Assembly: GCF_001895925.1 (NCBI RefSeq)
Contig: NZ_MPPI01000001.1
Coordinates: 190,099-254,098 of the forward strand
Direction of reading: 5' to 3'
From: Phormidesmis priestleyi ULC007
Lineage (GTDB): Bacteria > Cyanobacteriota > Cyanobacteriia > Leptolyngbyales > Leptolyngbyaceae
Length of the DNA: 64,000 nt
Both the position numbers and the translations under genes were made by a program. This document shows, piece by piece, positions 36,688-45,688 of this stretch (positions are counted from its first letter, which is position 1; each line of letters starts with the position of its first letter). Below the pieces are notes generated by a model that was given only the letters and a program-made list of their open reading frames with translations, was not told the DNA's origin and did no database searches.

Positions 36688-37695
36688 TTACCATCCAAAA
36701 ATTCTCAGGAGATTCTGAACAAGTCGAATTGTCCAGCGCTTTGAGTCTTTTTGAGTCTGCTTTAGCCAAGCATGAACTGATTTTTCAAACGAGTTGCGGG
36801 GATCAGCTAACGGCTCCCCTTGCTGCCACTCATACCCCATCTGCTGACTCATTTCCTGCCAGTCTGCCTGCCAAACGTCTAGCTTTCTAAATCGATCGAT
36901 TCCATACTTAGAGAAAAGATCCAACAACTCTCGATCCCAGTAATAGAAAGCGCGAGGTTGAATAGTTGTCATATCTACGCCTTGTTCAACATATTCTGCC
37001 AGCCATTCTGGTTTTAGCGGTTGAACCTCGGAGGGAGCAACCCCATACATATGACGATATTGTCGATAGATTTGAATGGGTCGCTTGGTCGGATTGTTGA
37101 TGCACTCCCAGCACTGATACCATCGCTGTTTGCTCTCCATTCGATCCCAATCGGTGTATTGGTAATGGAGGACTCGGATATCTTGTAGTGCGATCAAGGG
37201 AGCCTTTTCTGGCAGAGGAATTCGTTTGCTATGAATGGCTTGCCCCGAATGATCGCTGCCATCATCAACAAATCCAAACGGCAATTTAGTCTCGCAAAGC
37301 CAGCCTGAAGCACATCCTGGCATGACATTCACCCATTGGAAATACAGTACTGTCCCCTTGGGTGCTTGGAGAATCTGTTGCCATTCAGGACTGGTTGACC
37401 AATTTGCGGTCAGCATTTCATCGGCATCTAGCGCAATGATTAAGCGATCGCCCGGAATCTGTCGCGCGGCATTGAGCAAAAGTGCCTGCCGTGCGCCTTC
37501 ATCGTAAACAGGAGATGGATTCTCGATCAGCGTCACTTTGGGATACTGTCGGGCAATCTCTTGAGAGCCATCTGTAGAATTTTGGTCAGCAATGATGATG
37601 TGATCTGCCCAAAGACTCGCACATTGAATGAAGCGATCGAGAATCCAAGCTTCATTTTTGATGGGTGTAACACAGATAATTTTTGGTTCCATCAT
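36688..37695 (-). CDS. Glycosyltransferase family 2
   Basis: The 335-residue protein opens IICVTPIKNEAWILDRFIQC, a variant GT2 start seen in enzymes that begin with KNE. It has the metal-site motif LIIALDADEMLTANW near residue 90. The rest (VLHYQYTDWDRMESKQRWYQ, then FYYWDRELLDLFSKYGIDRF) recalls SunS/WaaE-like family 2 enzymes. It lies 50 bp downstream of a GT4 gene in the same direction. The sugar and acceptor cannot be read. Confidence 0.85.
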   Translation of the reverse strand: MMEPKIICVTPIKNEAWILDRFIQCASLWADHIIIADQNSTDGSQEIARQYPKVTLIENPSPVYDEGARQALLLNAARQIPGDRLIIALDADEMLTANWSTSPEWQQILQAPKGTVLYFQWVNVMPGCASGWLCETKLPFGFVDDGSDHSGQAIHSKRIPLPEKAPLIALQDIRVLHYQYTDWDRMESKQRWYQCWECINNPTKRPIQIYRQYRHMYGVAPSEVQPLKPEWLAEYVEQGVDMTTIQPRAFYYWDRELLDLFSKYGIDRFRKLDVWQADWQEMSQQMGYEWQQGEPLADPRNSFEKSVHAWLKQTQKDSKRWTIRLVQNLLRIFGW

Positions 37696-37744
37696 TTGTG
37701 ATGTTGGTAGAGATTGAGTGACTCGCTCAAGCGTCGCAGGGAGG

Positions 37745-39013
37745 TTACCTATTTTTCGACTCTGTTATGCCTTCACGATCGCGATCGCAGTGAACTGCTG
37801 TACTGTGTTCTATCAAAGATTGATACAGTAGCTGACGCTGATTGACGATCGCTTGCATTGAATAAGTTTGTTCAACCAACAACTTTCCAGATTGCCCTAG
37901 CTGATGGCGAAGTTGGGGATCTTGCAACAGATGGATAATGATCGAAGCAACATTTTCGGGGAATTGATCGACCGTCAACCCGCCGCCATTGCCCTCAATA
38001 AATCTTGGTAGCCCTGGAGCTTTGCCGCCGATGACAGGTTTACCATAGCTCCAAGCTTCTAAGTAGACTATTCCCAGGGTTTCATTGACTGAAGGCATAC
38101 AAAACACCGTGCAGGCAGCAAAAGCATTTGCTTTTTCCTGTTCACTGATTGTCCCTAGATATAAAATGCGGGGATCGCTGTCATCAAAATACTTTGCAGA
38201 TTCTGGTGTGTGTGAACCGATAAAGACAAAGCGAGTTTCAGGACAATGCTGCCAAATCTGCTGGGTTGCCTCCAAAATTGCTTTTGTTCCTTTGTACTCA
38301 CACATCCGTCCCACAAACAAAACAATGGGGAAATCTTGCAGCCCGTGTTGATCGCGAAACTGACCTGGATCAGCCATGGGTGGCAGAATCGGGCAAATGC
38401 CAATTACCTGAATTTGTTGAGCAGAGACACCCAAAGCGATCAAGTTCTCTCGATCTCCTTCTGTTAGAGCAACAACAGCATTACAACGCTGATAAAATTC
38501 TACATTCTGCCCATCATCGCCCCATTGTTTAGGATGGACATGAGGTGTGCAAATGAATGGAATTCCCAATCCGTGAGCCGCTTCTTGAGCTGCCCAACCT
38601 AAATAATCAATCGCTACAGAATGCACCACGTCAACATTCTGCATGATTTGACGCAGTTTGGGCACAAAGATTTGACGATAGCGTTGATAGCCAAATTCCC
38701 TGACAGCATCATTAGCGACCCGCCGGACTCCAGGGATGACTTGAACGGCGATTGGCAACAAACGTAGCCGATCCATCTGAGTTGGACTTAAGGCGTGTAT
38801 CGGAACTTGCCCATCTTTATGGCTCAGGTGCGGCTTCGCCAATAGATGTGGATGAAGAATCGTCAGCCGTCTTGGTAATTTGGATGTTGAAAAATTGACG
38901 GCGGCAATTTCGACTTGGCAACTGCTCGTCAGTTCTTGCCCCATCAATCGCACCTCAGTTTCGATGCCGCCCACGACCGGGTGATAGTGTTGAGCGACGA
39001 GTAAGATCTTCAT
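37745..39013 (-). CDS. Glycosyltransferase family 4
   Basis: The 422-residue GT-B protein starts MKILLVAQHYHPVVGGIETE, a textbook GT4 opening. The segment FPIVLFVGRMCEYKGTKAIL begins the donor domain, and NETLGIVYLEAWSYGKPVIG holds E-x7-E. The middle segment IDYLGWAAQEAAHGLGIPFI adds nothing specific. The next gene upstream ends 1 bp before this one starts, so the two are translationally coupled. The C-terminal 20 residues are polar (HCDRDREGITESK). Confidence 0.93.
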   Translation of the reverse strand: MKILLVAQHYHPVVGGIETEVRLMGQELTSSCQVEIAAVNFSTSKLPRRLTILHPHLLAKPHLSHKDGQVPIHALSPTQMDRLRLLPIAVQVIPGVRRVANDAVREFGYQRYRQIFVPKLRQIMQNVDVVHSVAIDYLGWAAQEAAHGLGIPFICTPHVHPKQWGDDGQNVEFYQRCNAVVALTEGDRENLIALGVSAQQIQVIGICPILPPMADPGQFRDQHGLQDFPIVLFVGRMCEYKGTKAILEATQQIWQHCPETRFVFIGSHTPESAKYFDDSDPRILYLGTISEQEKANAFAACTVFCMPSVNETLGIVYLEAWSYGKPVIGGKAPGLPRFIEGNGGGLTVDQFPENVASIIIHLLQDPQLRHQLGQSGKLLVEQTYSMQAIVNQRQLLYQSLIEHSTAVHCDRDREGITESKNR

Positions 39014-39014
39014 G

Positions 39015-39959
39015 TCAAGAATCGGCTTCCTTCATTAATTCCGGTAAAAAAGACCCAGCGTACCGTCGAAGCGCACCTCCATAGAACCGGAGGGACTGTC
39101 TAACTTCTCCCTGCTTGAGATGCCGTGTGCCAGCCTCTAACCCCTTGTGTGGAGTCACCCGACCCTGACGAAAACGCCATGCAGCTTTGACGAGTGCTTT
39201 TTGTTCGGCGGTTAAACTTTCTAAATGTCGCCATTTTTGATAAAGCTTTTGTTGCTGTTGAGCATACCTTTCTGAGTTTGTGGTTGACTGATGGTCATGC
39301 CGTCGATACCTAACCAGTTTTTGCGGCACAAAATGAACCTGGCTGTGCAAAGCGATGTGCAGAAATAGATCAGTATCTTCGCAGGGTTGACCAAAGGCTT
39401 GATCCCATCCGGGGGTGCGATCGTAGATAGCTCGTCGAATCAGTGAAATAGACGGCAAAATCACAGCAGGCATAAAAACACTCACAAAGGGCGTGATAGG
39501 CTCTTCGTCAGTCAACTCATGTACCCCAAAGCGAGAGGGTGCAAACCTGGGGAAATAGGGGGTTTCAATAATCGCGTCACTGTCATCGATGTAGTGATAG
39601 TGGCAATAGGCAAGCCCCACTTTTGGATGTTGATTTAGATACTCAGCTAACACAGACAGCATTTCTGGATCGAGGCAGTCATCAGCGTCAAGAAACAATA
39701 AATAGTCACTGTCTTTTGAGGAAGCATTAACTCCTGAAAGGCGCGCACTTGCAACTCCTTGATTAGATTGTTGAATCAAGCGGAGACGTGGATCGCCACT
39801 CAGGTACGATCGCACGACTTGAGCAGAATTATCTCGACTTCCATCATCGACAACAATATGTTCCCAGTCGGCGAACGTTTGCGATCGCACACTTTCGATC
39901 GTTTTGCCGATGTAGCGATCGCAGTTATAACAAGGCGTGATAATGCTAACTTTTGGCAT
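39015..39959 (-). CDS. Glycosyltransferase family 2
   Basis: The 314-residue GT-A protein opens MPKVSIITPCYNCDRYIGKT with the usual VVDDGSRDNSAQVV. It carries LLFLDADDCLDPEMLSVLAE near residue 88 as metal site, and FGQPCEDTDLFLHIALHSQV with the catalytic ED pair. The basic C-terminal domain (LKQGEVRQSLRFYGGALRRY) is typical of soluble GT2 enzymes. It overlaps the upstream GT2 gene by 14 bp and is coupled to the downstream GT4 gene. Confidence 0.93.
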   Translation of the reverse strand: MPKVSIITPCYNCDRYIGKTIESVRSQTFADWEHIVVDDGSRDNSAQVVRSYLSGDPRLRLIQQSNQGVASARLSGVNASSKDSDYLLFLDADDCLDPEMLSVLAEYLNQHPKVGLAYCHYHYIDDSDAIIETPYFPRFAPSRFGVHELTDEEPITPFVSVFMPAVILPSISLIRRAIYDRTPGWDQAFGQPCEDTDLFLHIALHSQVHFVPQKLVRYRRHDHQSTTNSERYAQQQQKLYQKWRHLESLTAEQKALVKAAWRFRQGRVTPHKGLEAGTRHLKQGEVRQSLRFYGGALRRYAGSFLPELMKEADS

Positions 39960-40956
39960 AGTGCTTCCTGTTAAGCAAATTTTTCACGTAAACTTTCAAA
40001 CCTAATAGATCGCAGGCGAAGGGATCTGTTTGCAGCATTTTGTGAAAGTAGAACATTGATCTGGCTCGATCGTGGTGCCAAAAATAATGTTCATTCGCAA
40101 ATCTTGCGTAGCACTTCGCGATCGCTCTTCTAATTCTATTCGTATCATTCTGCTCAAGAACTTCTTGATGAATTCGCTCCATCTCAACATCAAATTTATG
40201 TCTAGATGATTGGGTTTTAGAGAGATCGTGGAGCCTGTATTTAGACAGAACTACCGGAATGGAAGTAACTTTTGCATCCCTGAGTAACAATCTCACCCAA
40301 TATTCATAATCGAAAGCATATTGTAAGCGTTCATCGAGTAAGCCGCTTTCTCTGATCGACTGCGTATTTAAGAAACAGGATGGTTGTGGAATTAAATTCT
40401 TCTCTAAAATCGTGGATAAAGTCAGATTTTCTACATAGGGCCAGGAAAATAAAAAGCCGCCTTCAGTATCAACAAATTCACACTGTCCATAGCAGAGATT
40501 AAAGTTGTCTTTCCAGAAAGCTTTTGCAATATTCCTTAATACGTCTGGGGTGTAAACATCGTCTGAGTTTAGCCAGGTGAAAATTTCACCATTGATATAA
40601 CTAAACCCTTCATTGATTGCATTCGTCTGACCATTGTCAGGTTTACTAACCCAATAGGTTAGAAATGACTCATATTTTTTGATAATCTCAACAGAATTAT
40701 CGGTACTCCCACCATCCATAATGATGTATTCGAGATTAGGGTAGCTTTGCAAAAGCACCGATCGAATGGTTTCTTCAAGAAATGCTCCCTGGTTGTAGGA
40801 AGGAGTCACAATACTAATTCGAGGATATTCAGACCCGTCAGGTAAGCGATCTGGTGACGGCTGACTTTGTTCAGTCCAAGGAAACCCTGTCTTACCAGCA
40901 GGCGGAGTGGGCAAATCTTCCAAACTTAGGTGATGAGCTTTAGTTCTCATATCCAA
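39946..40956 (-). CDS. Glycosyltransferase family 2
   Basis: The 336-residue protein has a polar N-terminal lead of about 45 residues before ISIVTPSYNQGAFLEETIRS, the GT2 start. The motifs YIIMDGGSTDNSVEIIKKYE and IFTWLNSDDVYTPDVLRNIA (NSDD as metal site) and the later LQYAFDYEYWVRLLLRDAK with its acidic pair follow. NSDD instead of DADD is common in this subfamily. It ends 14 bp inside the next GT2 gene. Confidence 0.92.
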   Translation of the reverse strand: MDMRTKAHHLSLEDLPTPPAGKTGFPWTEQSQPSPDRLPDGSEYPRISIVTPSYNQGAFLEETIRSVLLQSYPNLEYIIMDGGSTDNSVEIIKKYESFLTYWVSKPDNGQTNAINEGFSYINGEIFTWLNSDDVYTPDVLRNIAKAFWKDNFNLCYGQCEFVDTEGGFLFSWPYVENLTLSTILEKNLIPQPSCFLNTQSIRESGLLDERLQYAFDYEYWVRLLLRDAKVTSIPVVLSKYRLHDLSKTQSSRHKFDVEMERIHQEVLEQNDTNRIRRAIAKCYARFANEHYFWHHDRARSMFYFHKMLQTDPFACDLLGLKVYVKNLLNRKHYAKS

Positions 40957-41003
40957 ACAATTTCCTCAAACTAAATTAATGTTAGATTATGCAGAACTAA
41001 AGC

Positions 41004-41681
41004 TTATTTAACTGCTTCAATGTTTAAGCTTACAGAGTAATCTGTATGATTCACGTAAACCTTGCCGATAGAGTAGTCATCAAAAGTCGTAAATTCGGAT
41101 GAGCCTGGTAGCCATTCTCGAACTTCACGAAATCCAGCATTGATTAACAAGGTTTCTAGCTTCTTCTTGTTAAAAGCAATCATGTGAAAATTATACTGAT
41201 AGTCCTGACCTCCCATCAACGGCGTAAGGATCGTATCAATATCACAACTGTTTTCTTGATAGATCTTGAGAAGCAAATCAAAGTTAGGAACAGACAATCG
41301 AAGAACTCCTTTCTTCTTCAAAACTCTAAACCATTCATCCAGAACTTGCGGAACATGAAGATGTGAGAAATGCTCTAGGCAGTGACTAGCATAGATAAGA
41401 TCAACACTCTCCGTCTTGAAAGGAGACAAATCATTAATTGCACGAACATAATGGATGTGAGGGGCTGGCAACCCATCTACGTTAATAAAATCTGGGTGAT
41501 CGACAGAACCACAGCCTAAATGTAGGTTGATGCTCCCATCTTGAACATTAGGGAAAGCCGGACGAAAAAACTGTCGCTTGAATTTTTCAGAATCAATTAG
41601 CAGCTTAAGCTTAAAATCATGCCATTGCAAACGATAGCGATCACGAATGGGTATAGGGATAAGTTTGACAACTGATTTCAT
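41004..41681 (-). CDS. SAM-dependent methyltransferase, class I
   Basis: The 225-residue protein has a shortened motif I (INLHLGCGSVDHPDFINVDG) with the following acidic residue. It then has VDLIYASHCLEHFSHLHVPQ, the motif with His-Cys-Leu-Glu-His seen in methyltransf_11-type enzymes, and EWFRVLKKKGVLRLSVPNFD. Genes of this type are common beside glycosyltransferases and are thought to methylate sugars or cap chains. It starts 41 bp inside the end of the Wzt gene. With an ABC exporter present, a terminal methyl cap recognised by Wzt is a reasonable idea. Confidence 0.88.
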   Translation of the reverse strand: MKSVVKLIPIPIRDRYRLQWHDFKLKLLIDSEKFKRQFFRPAFPNVQDGSINLHLGCGSVDHPDFINVDGLPAPHIHYVRAINDLSPFKTESVDLIYASHCLEHFSHLHVPQVLDEWFRVLKKKGVLRLSVPNFDLLLKIYQENSCDIDTILTPLMGGQDYQYNFHMIAFNKKKLETLLINAGFREVREWLPGSSEFTTFDDYSIGKVYVNHTDYSVSLNIEAVK

Positions 41682-42948
41682 TGTGGCTAGTCTCCCAGTA
41701 ATGCTCTACAACAATTGGAGTTCTTTCCTGATTTGGAGGAAATTTAGATCGATAAATGTCTGCTTCCGTTACTTCTATCGTGGCAAGATCTTCTTCCCAA
41801 CAAAGCCATTCCAGCATTGGAACAGCTAAACCAACATTTAACCTGTAGTTTCCAGCAGCCAATGGAAGACGAGGGATAATGCAATCAATAAAAGATTCAC
41901 CCTCTGAGATTGATAACTCTATGCCGCTAAGAGGCTGAGTTGAATATTGAATCAGCTTGTTTCCGTCAAACGTTGAAATCTCCAAAACAACCGACCCAGA
42001 AATCACAGGTCGAGGTGCATAATAACGAACTCTTATCCTTAAGTAATCCCAAGTTTTAATAATAGGAATAAGATGATTTTTTTCGTCTAAAACAGCAACT
42101 TCAGTAACCTGAAATTTAGAGTGATCAACTTTATCATTCTTGTAAATCACTCCGGCAGGATAAGATTGCCCCTTGTAAAGCGCCATCATATAGTCGTGTA
42201 CCACTTCATCAACTGAGCCAACACATTTGACTTGTCCTTGTTGCAAATAGATTCCTTGATTGCAGAGACTCGAAATCGCGCCAATATTATGACTAACGAA
42301 CAACACAGTTCTTCCTTCTTGACCAACCTGCTGCATTTTGCCTAAACACTTTTGCTGAAATTGAGCATCGCCGACTGCTAACACTTCATCCACAATTAAA
42401 ACTTCTGGTTCTAAGTGAGCAGCAACCGCAAAAGCGAGACGCACATACATCCCCGAAGAGTAGCGTTTTACAGGCGTATCAAGAAACTTCTCCACCTCTG
42501 CAAACGCTACAATCTCATCAAACTTTCGCGTAATTTCTACCTTACTCATCCCCAGGATTGCGCCATTGAGAAAAATATTCTCCCGACCAGTTAACTCTGG
42601 GTGAAAGCCCGTCCCCACTTCTAACAAACTGGCGACTCGTCCTTTGATGCGAATGGAGCCATTGGTTGGTTCTGTGATTCTGCTTAAAACTTTTAGAAGG
42701 GTTGATTTGCCTGCGCCATTGCGACCGATAATGCCAACCCGATCGCCCTGTTTAATCTCAAACGAAACGTCCTTCAGCGCCCAAAACTCTTCTTGAGCAG
42801 CGCGGTCTTTAGAGCGACCTTTAAACAAAGACCCAACGCCATTGGCGATCGTTTCTCGCAATGACTTATAGCTGCTGCTTCCTTCTTGCTGATGACCCAG
42901 AATATATTTCTTACTTAGGTTCTCAACTTGAATGATTGTGTCAGACAT
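41641..42948 (-). CDS. Polysaccharide ABC transporter ATP-binding protein (Wzt-like)
   Basis: The protein is 435 residues from the ATG at 42948 (MSDTIIQVENLSKKYILG); the frame is open 10 codons further. The ATPase domain has Walker A GRNGAGKST, the signature YSSGMYVRLAF and Walker B VLIVDEVLAVGD. A C-terminal domain of about 150 residues (from about 285, FQVTEVAVLDEKNHLIPIIK to ERTPIVVEHYW) matches the Wzt carbohydrate-binding domain that reads the finished chain end. It works with the Wzm permease at 43871, from which it is separated by the MNT/HEPN pair. Confidence 0.93.
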   Translation of the reverse strand: MSDTIIQVENLSKKYILGHQQEGSSSYKSLRETIANGVGSLFKGRSKDRAAQEEFWALKDVSFEIKQGDRVGIIGRNGAGKSTLLKVLSRITEPTNGSIRIKGRVASLLEVGTGFHPELTGRENIFLNGAILGMSKVEITRKFDEIVAFAEVEKFLDTPVKRYSSGMYVRLAFAVAAHLEPEVLIVDEVLAVGDAQFQQKCLGKMQQVGQEGRTVLFVSHNIGAISSLCNQGIYLQQGQVKCVGSVDEVVHDYMMALYKGQSYPAGVIYKNDKVDHSKFQVTEVAVLDEKNHLIPIIKTWDYLRIRVRYYAPRPVISGSVVLEISTFDGNKLIQYSTQPLSGIELSISEGESFIDCIIPRLPLAAGNYRLNVGLAVPMLEWLCWEEDLATIEVTEADIYRSKFPPNQERTPIVVEHYWETSHNEISCQTYPYTHS

Positions 42949-43042
42949 TACAACCCCTACCTGTTTCGCTATTATCAACTTCGACCACTCTGGACTGAAT
43001 CAGGACAATCAAATGACCTTTACTCACAACACACAATAGTTG

Positions 43043-43450
43043 CTATAAGCCCAAGTCAGGCGGCAAAACTTGAATCACAAACTTCACAAATGCCACTGCC
43101 ATTTCAAAGGCTTGATCTGCTTCAGATTGTCCTGGAGCTACAGCCTCTCCTGGGTAGCGGAACTCTGTTGCGTAAGGCGTTAGTTTAATTGCCATTGCTC
43201 TCCACTCACCAAAACCAGGCTCTAAAGGAATACAGAGTGCCAGTAGAGCTACCAAATTGTGAGTTTTCTGAAAAAGTACGTCCTGGTAAGTTAAGTAACC
43301 CTTGATTGCTTTCTCGGATGCCTGTTGACAGTGGTAAACCGATATATCAAGATAGGATTCCTCACTCTTGAGCAATAGCCGAGCCGCCCCCAAGTCTCGT
43401 TGGCTTTTGATCAACCACTGGCGAATCTCATCCCGCTTTGCCTCATTCAT
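43043..43450 (-). CDS. HEPN domain protein of an MNT/HEPN pair
   Basis: The protein is 135 residues from the ATG at 43450 (MNEAKRDEIRQWLIKSQRDL), which overlaps the end of the nucleotidyltransferase gene by 8 bp. The helical HEPN signature DISVYHCQQASEKAIKGYL is followed by KTHNLVALLALC. HEPN proteins paired with a minimal nucleotidyltransferase act in several bacteria as a toxin that is silenced by AMP addition. The expected RNase motif R-x4-6-H is not obvious here, so this may be a non-nuclease member. Confidence 0.88.
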   Translation of the reverse strand: MNEAKRDEIRQWLIKSQRDLGAARLLLKSEESYLDISVYHCQQASEKAIKGYLTYQDVLFQKTHNLVALLALCIPLEPGFGEWRAMAIKLTPYATEFRYPGEAVAPGQSEADQAFEMAVAFVKFVIQVLPPDLGL

Positions 43451-43763
43451 AAAGCACTCTACCCCTCTCAAGTGCTTGAGAGACCAGCGATGTCGCCACC
43501 GTAGCTGATTTCTCTACCTCTCGGCGCGTTAACACTAAAATCTCCGTTGGAGCGGTCAATCCCCACAGAGAACTATAAGCTTGACTTGCCCGCTGATGAC
43601 GGGGTTCATCAGAGTCAGGGACAATCACTAAAATGTCAATGTCACTGTCATCATTGGGTTCCCCATAGGCATGAGAGCCAAACAGAATTACCTTTTCTGG
43701 CTGCAAACCCTGCACCAACCGCTCAACAATTGCTTTGAGAAGTTCTGCTGATAGATGTTTCAT
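43443..43763 (-). CDS. Minimal nucleotidyltransferase (MNT) of an MNT/HEPN pair
   Basis: The protein is 106 residues from the ATG at 43763 (MKHLSAELLKAIVERLVQGL). The nucleotidyltransferase pattern GSHAYGEPNDDSDIDILVIV supplies the GS and the DxD metal ligands, and PTEILVLTRREVEK provides the third strand. In MntA/HepT systems this enzyme transfers AMP to a tyrosine of the HEPN toxin and neutralises it. The gene order and the overlap are the usual ones. The pair lies between wzm and wzt and is probably a passenger, not part of sugar export. Confidence 0.9.
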   Translation of the reverse strand: MKHLSAELLKAIVERLVQGLQPEKVILFGSHAYGEPNDDSDIDILVIVPDSDEPRHQRASQAYSSLWGLTAPTEILVLTRREVEKSATVATSLVSQALERGRVLYE

Positions 43764-43870
43764 CACTTTTAGCCTTGACGACCTACGACGATCTGGTTTA
43801 CACAACTAGTCTATTGCCATCCTTCAGGTTTTCAACTTCGTATGCGATGGGTAACGCCTGGTGACGATCG

Positions 43871-44713
43871 CTAAATCACATCTGCAAACGTCCGTTCTAC
43901 TTTCCGAAAATACCAAATGCCGCTGATCAGAACTAGAATGACCAGCCCGATCGACAAAGCAAATCCAGGTAGATAAATGTCAGCTTCTTTTCCCAAAATT
44001 GCCCAGCGAAACCCATCAATCACCCCCACCATCGGGTTGAGCGAGTAAAGCAACCGCCACTGCGCTGGCACAACACTACTGCTAAACCCAACGGGCGAGA
44101 TATACAATCCAAACTGCATCACAAATGGCACGATATAGCGAAAGTCTCGATACTTCACCGTTAATGCTGCAAACCATAGCCCAATTCCGATTGCGGCTGC
44201 CGATGCAATCAACACAAACAGCGGAAGCGATAAGATTCTCCAACTGGGAACAAAGTTATACCACGCCATTAGCCCCAGCAAGATCATGCCAGAGATCATA
44301 AAATCTACAAAGCTGACGGCCACGGCGCTGAGCGGCACGATTAAACGAGGGAAGTAAACTTTTGAAATCAAATTGGAGTTACCCACCAAGCTGTTGCTAC
44401 ACTCGCCCATTGCACTCGAAAAAAACTGCCAGGGCAACAATGCAGAAAAGATCAGAATCGGGTAGGGAACGCCATTAGACGGCAACTTAGCAATATTGCC
44501 AAACACGATCGTAAACACCACCATTGTCAGAAACGGACGAATTAGCGCCCAGGCGAGTCCGATCGCAGTTTGCTTATAGCGCACCAAAATGTCTCGCCAA
44601 GACAGAAAGTAGAGCAACTCACGATACTTCCACAAGTCTCGCCAATACTGCTTTTCAATCTGACCAGCGGCAATCACAATTTCTCTTCGAGCCGACTGTA
44701 TATTAGGTTGCAT
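43871..44713 (-). CDS. Polysaccharide ABC transporter permease (Wzm-like)
   Basis: The 280-residue protein has six predicted transmembrane helices and the ABC-2 permease features: an amphipathic lead (YRELLYFLSWRDILVRYKQT) just before LAWALIRPFLTMVVFTIVFG, and LYISPVGFSSSVVPAQWRLL. These match the Wzm/TagG/KpsM group, which makes a channel for lipid-linked polysaccharide. Its last base is shared with the sugar transferase start region (1-bp overlap), showing tight coupling. The partner ATPase Wzt is one small gene pair further downstream. Confidence 0.93.
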   Translation of the reverse strand: MQPNIQSARREIVIAAGQIEKQYWRDLWKYRELLYFLSWRDILVRYKQTAIGLAWALIRPFLTMVVFTIVFGNIAKLPSNGVPYPILIFSALLPWQFFSSAMGECSNSLVGNSNLISKVYFPRLIVPLSAVAVSFVDFMISGMILLGLMAWYNFVPSWRILSLPLFVLIASAAAIGIGLWFAALTVKYRDFRYIVPFVMQFGLYISPVGFSSSVVPAQWRLLYSLNPMVGVIDGFRWAILGKEADIYLPGFALSIGLVILVLISGIWYFRKVERTFADVI

Positions 44714-45624
44714 TAGTACGCTCCAAACCCTGAAATAACTTTGGGAATTGTCAACAGCAAGAATTTAAAGTCGCGCCGCAATGACCAGCTTTCTAAATAC
44801 TGAAGGTCAGTCCGATTGACGATGCTGATATCAAGCTGGGTCGATCGAGCCTGCACCTGCCACGCGCCCGTCATTCCCGGTAACGCATTCAAACGCTGAT
44901 GTAAGTCTGGGCTGATTCTCACCACATCATAGAGCGCCCAAGGACGCGGGCCCACCAGACTCATTTCACCCCGCAGCACGTTAATCAACTGCGGTAGCTC
45001 GTCTAAGCTATAGCGGCGTAACCAACGCCCTACACTGGTGACACGCGGATCATTTTCGAGTTTGTGTAACCCGGCTTGGTGATTCATGACTTGGTGGTGC
45101 ATCTGGTCTGCACCCTCCACCATTGTGCGGAACTTGATGATTTGAAACATCCGACCTCGCTCACCCACTCGCCACTGCCGGAAGAAGATTGAACCGCGAT
45201 CGCGCCGAATCAGCAGTGCCAACACCAGAAGGAGCGGACTGAGAATCAGCAGCAAGATAGCGGCAATGATGCGATCGGAGACTCGCTTCAGACCCCACCG
45301 CACAGGACGTTGTGCTTGCAGAAATCCGCGTTTAGTGGGGGTGCGAACAAACGCAGGTTTCCCCGCTTGCTGACAGGCTGCTGCCCAACGCTGTAGCGCT
45401 TCTTCGCCGATCGCCAAATCCAACTTCACTAGCTGAATCGGCGACAGACGTAGACAATCCACTAACCACGGAACTGCATTCAGATGGGGCAGTGAAACGT
45501 GAGGATGCGAACTCGCTGCGCGAACAATTAACTTCTGGAGCCGCCAGTTCAGAGCATATTTAGGTTCACTTAGAACGGAGCTAGTGAAGGCGCAATCTGA
45601 GGAAACAAGAGGGCTAGAGAGCAT
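44713..45624 (-). CDS. Undecaprenyl-phosphate sugar-1-phosphate transferase
   Basis: The 303-residue protein has a poorly conserved N-terminal 100 residues and then one membrane segment (IIAAILLLILSPLLLVLALL). After it come the catalytic-domain motifs of the bacterial sugar transferase family: SIFFRQWRVGERGRMFQIIKF, FRTMVEGADQ, RRYSLDELPQLINVLRGEM, SLVGPRPW and LPGMTGAWQV. This short monotopic form puts the first sugar phosphate on the lipid carrier, so it should start the cluster's glycan. It is coupled to wzm downstream. Confidence 0.93.
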   Translation of the reverse strand: MLSSPLVSSDCAFTSSVLSEPKYALNWRLQKLIVRAASSHPHVSLPHLNAVPWLVDCLRLSPIQLVKLDLAIGEEALQRWAAACQQAGKPAFVRTPTKRGFLQAQRPVRWGLKRVSDRIIAAILLLILSPLLLVLALLIRRDRGSIFFRQWRVGERGRMFQIIKFRTMVEGADQMHHQVMNHQAGLHKLENDPRVTSVGRWLRRYSLDELPQLINVLRGEMSLVGPRPWALYDVVRISPDLHQRLNALPGMTGAWQVQARSTQLDISIVNRTDLQYLESWSLRRDFKFLLLTIPKVISGFGAY

Positions 45625-45688
45625 AGGACAATTTTGTTGTGTAAGGGGCAGAAGACTGAACTTCAGAGCGGGTTAACCAAGTCAACCG

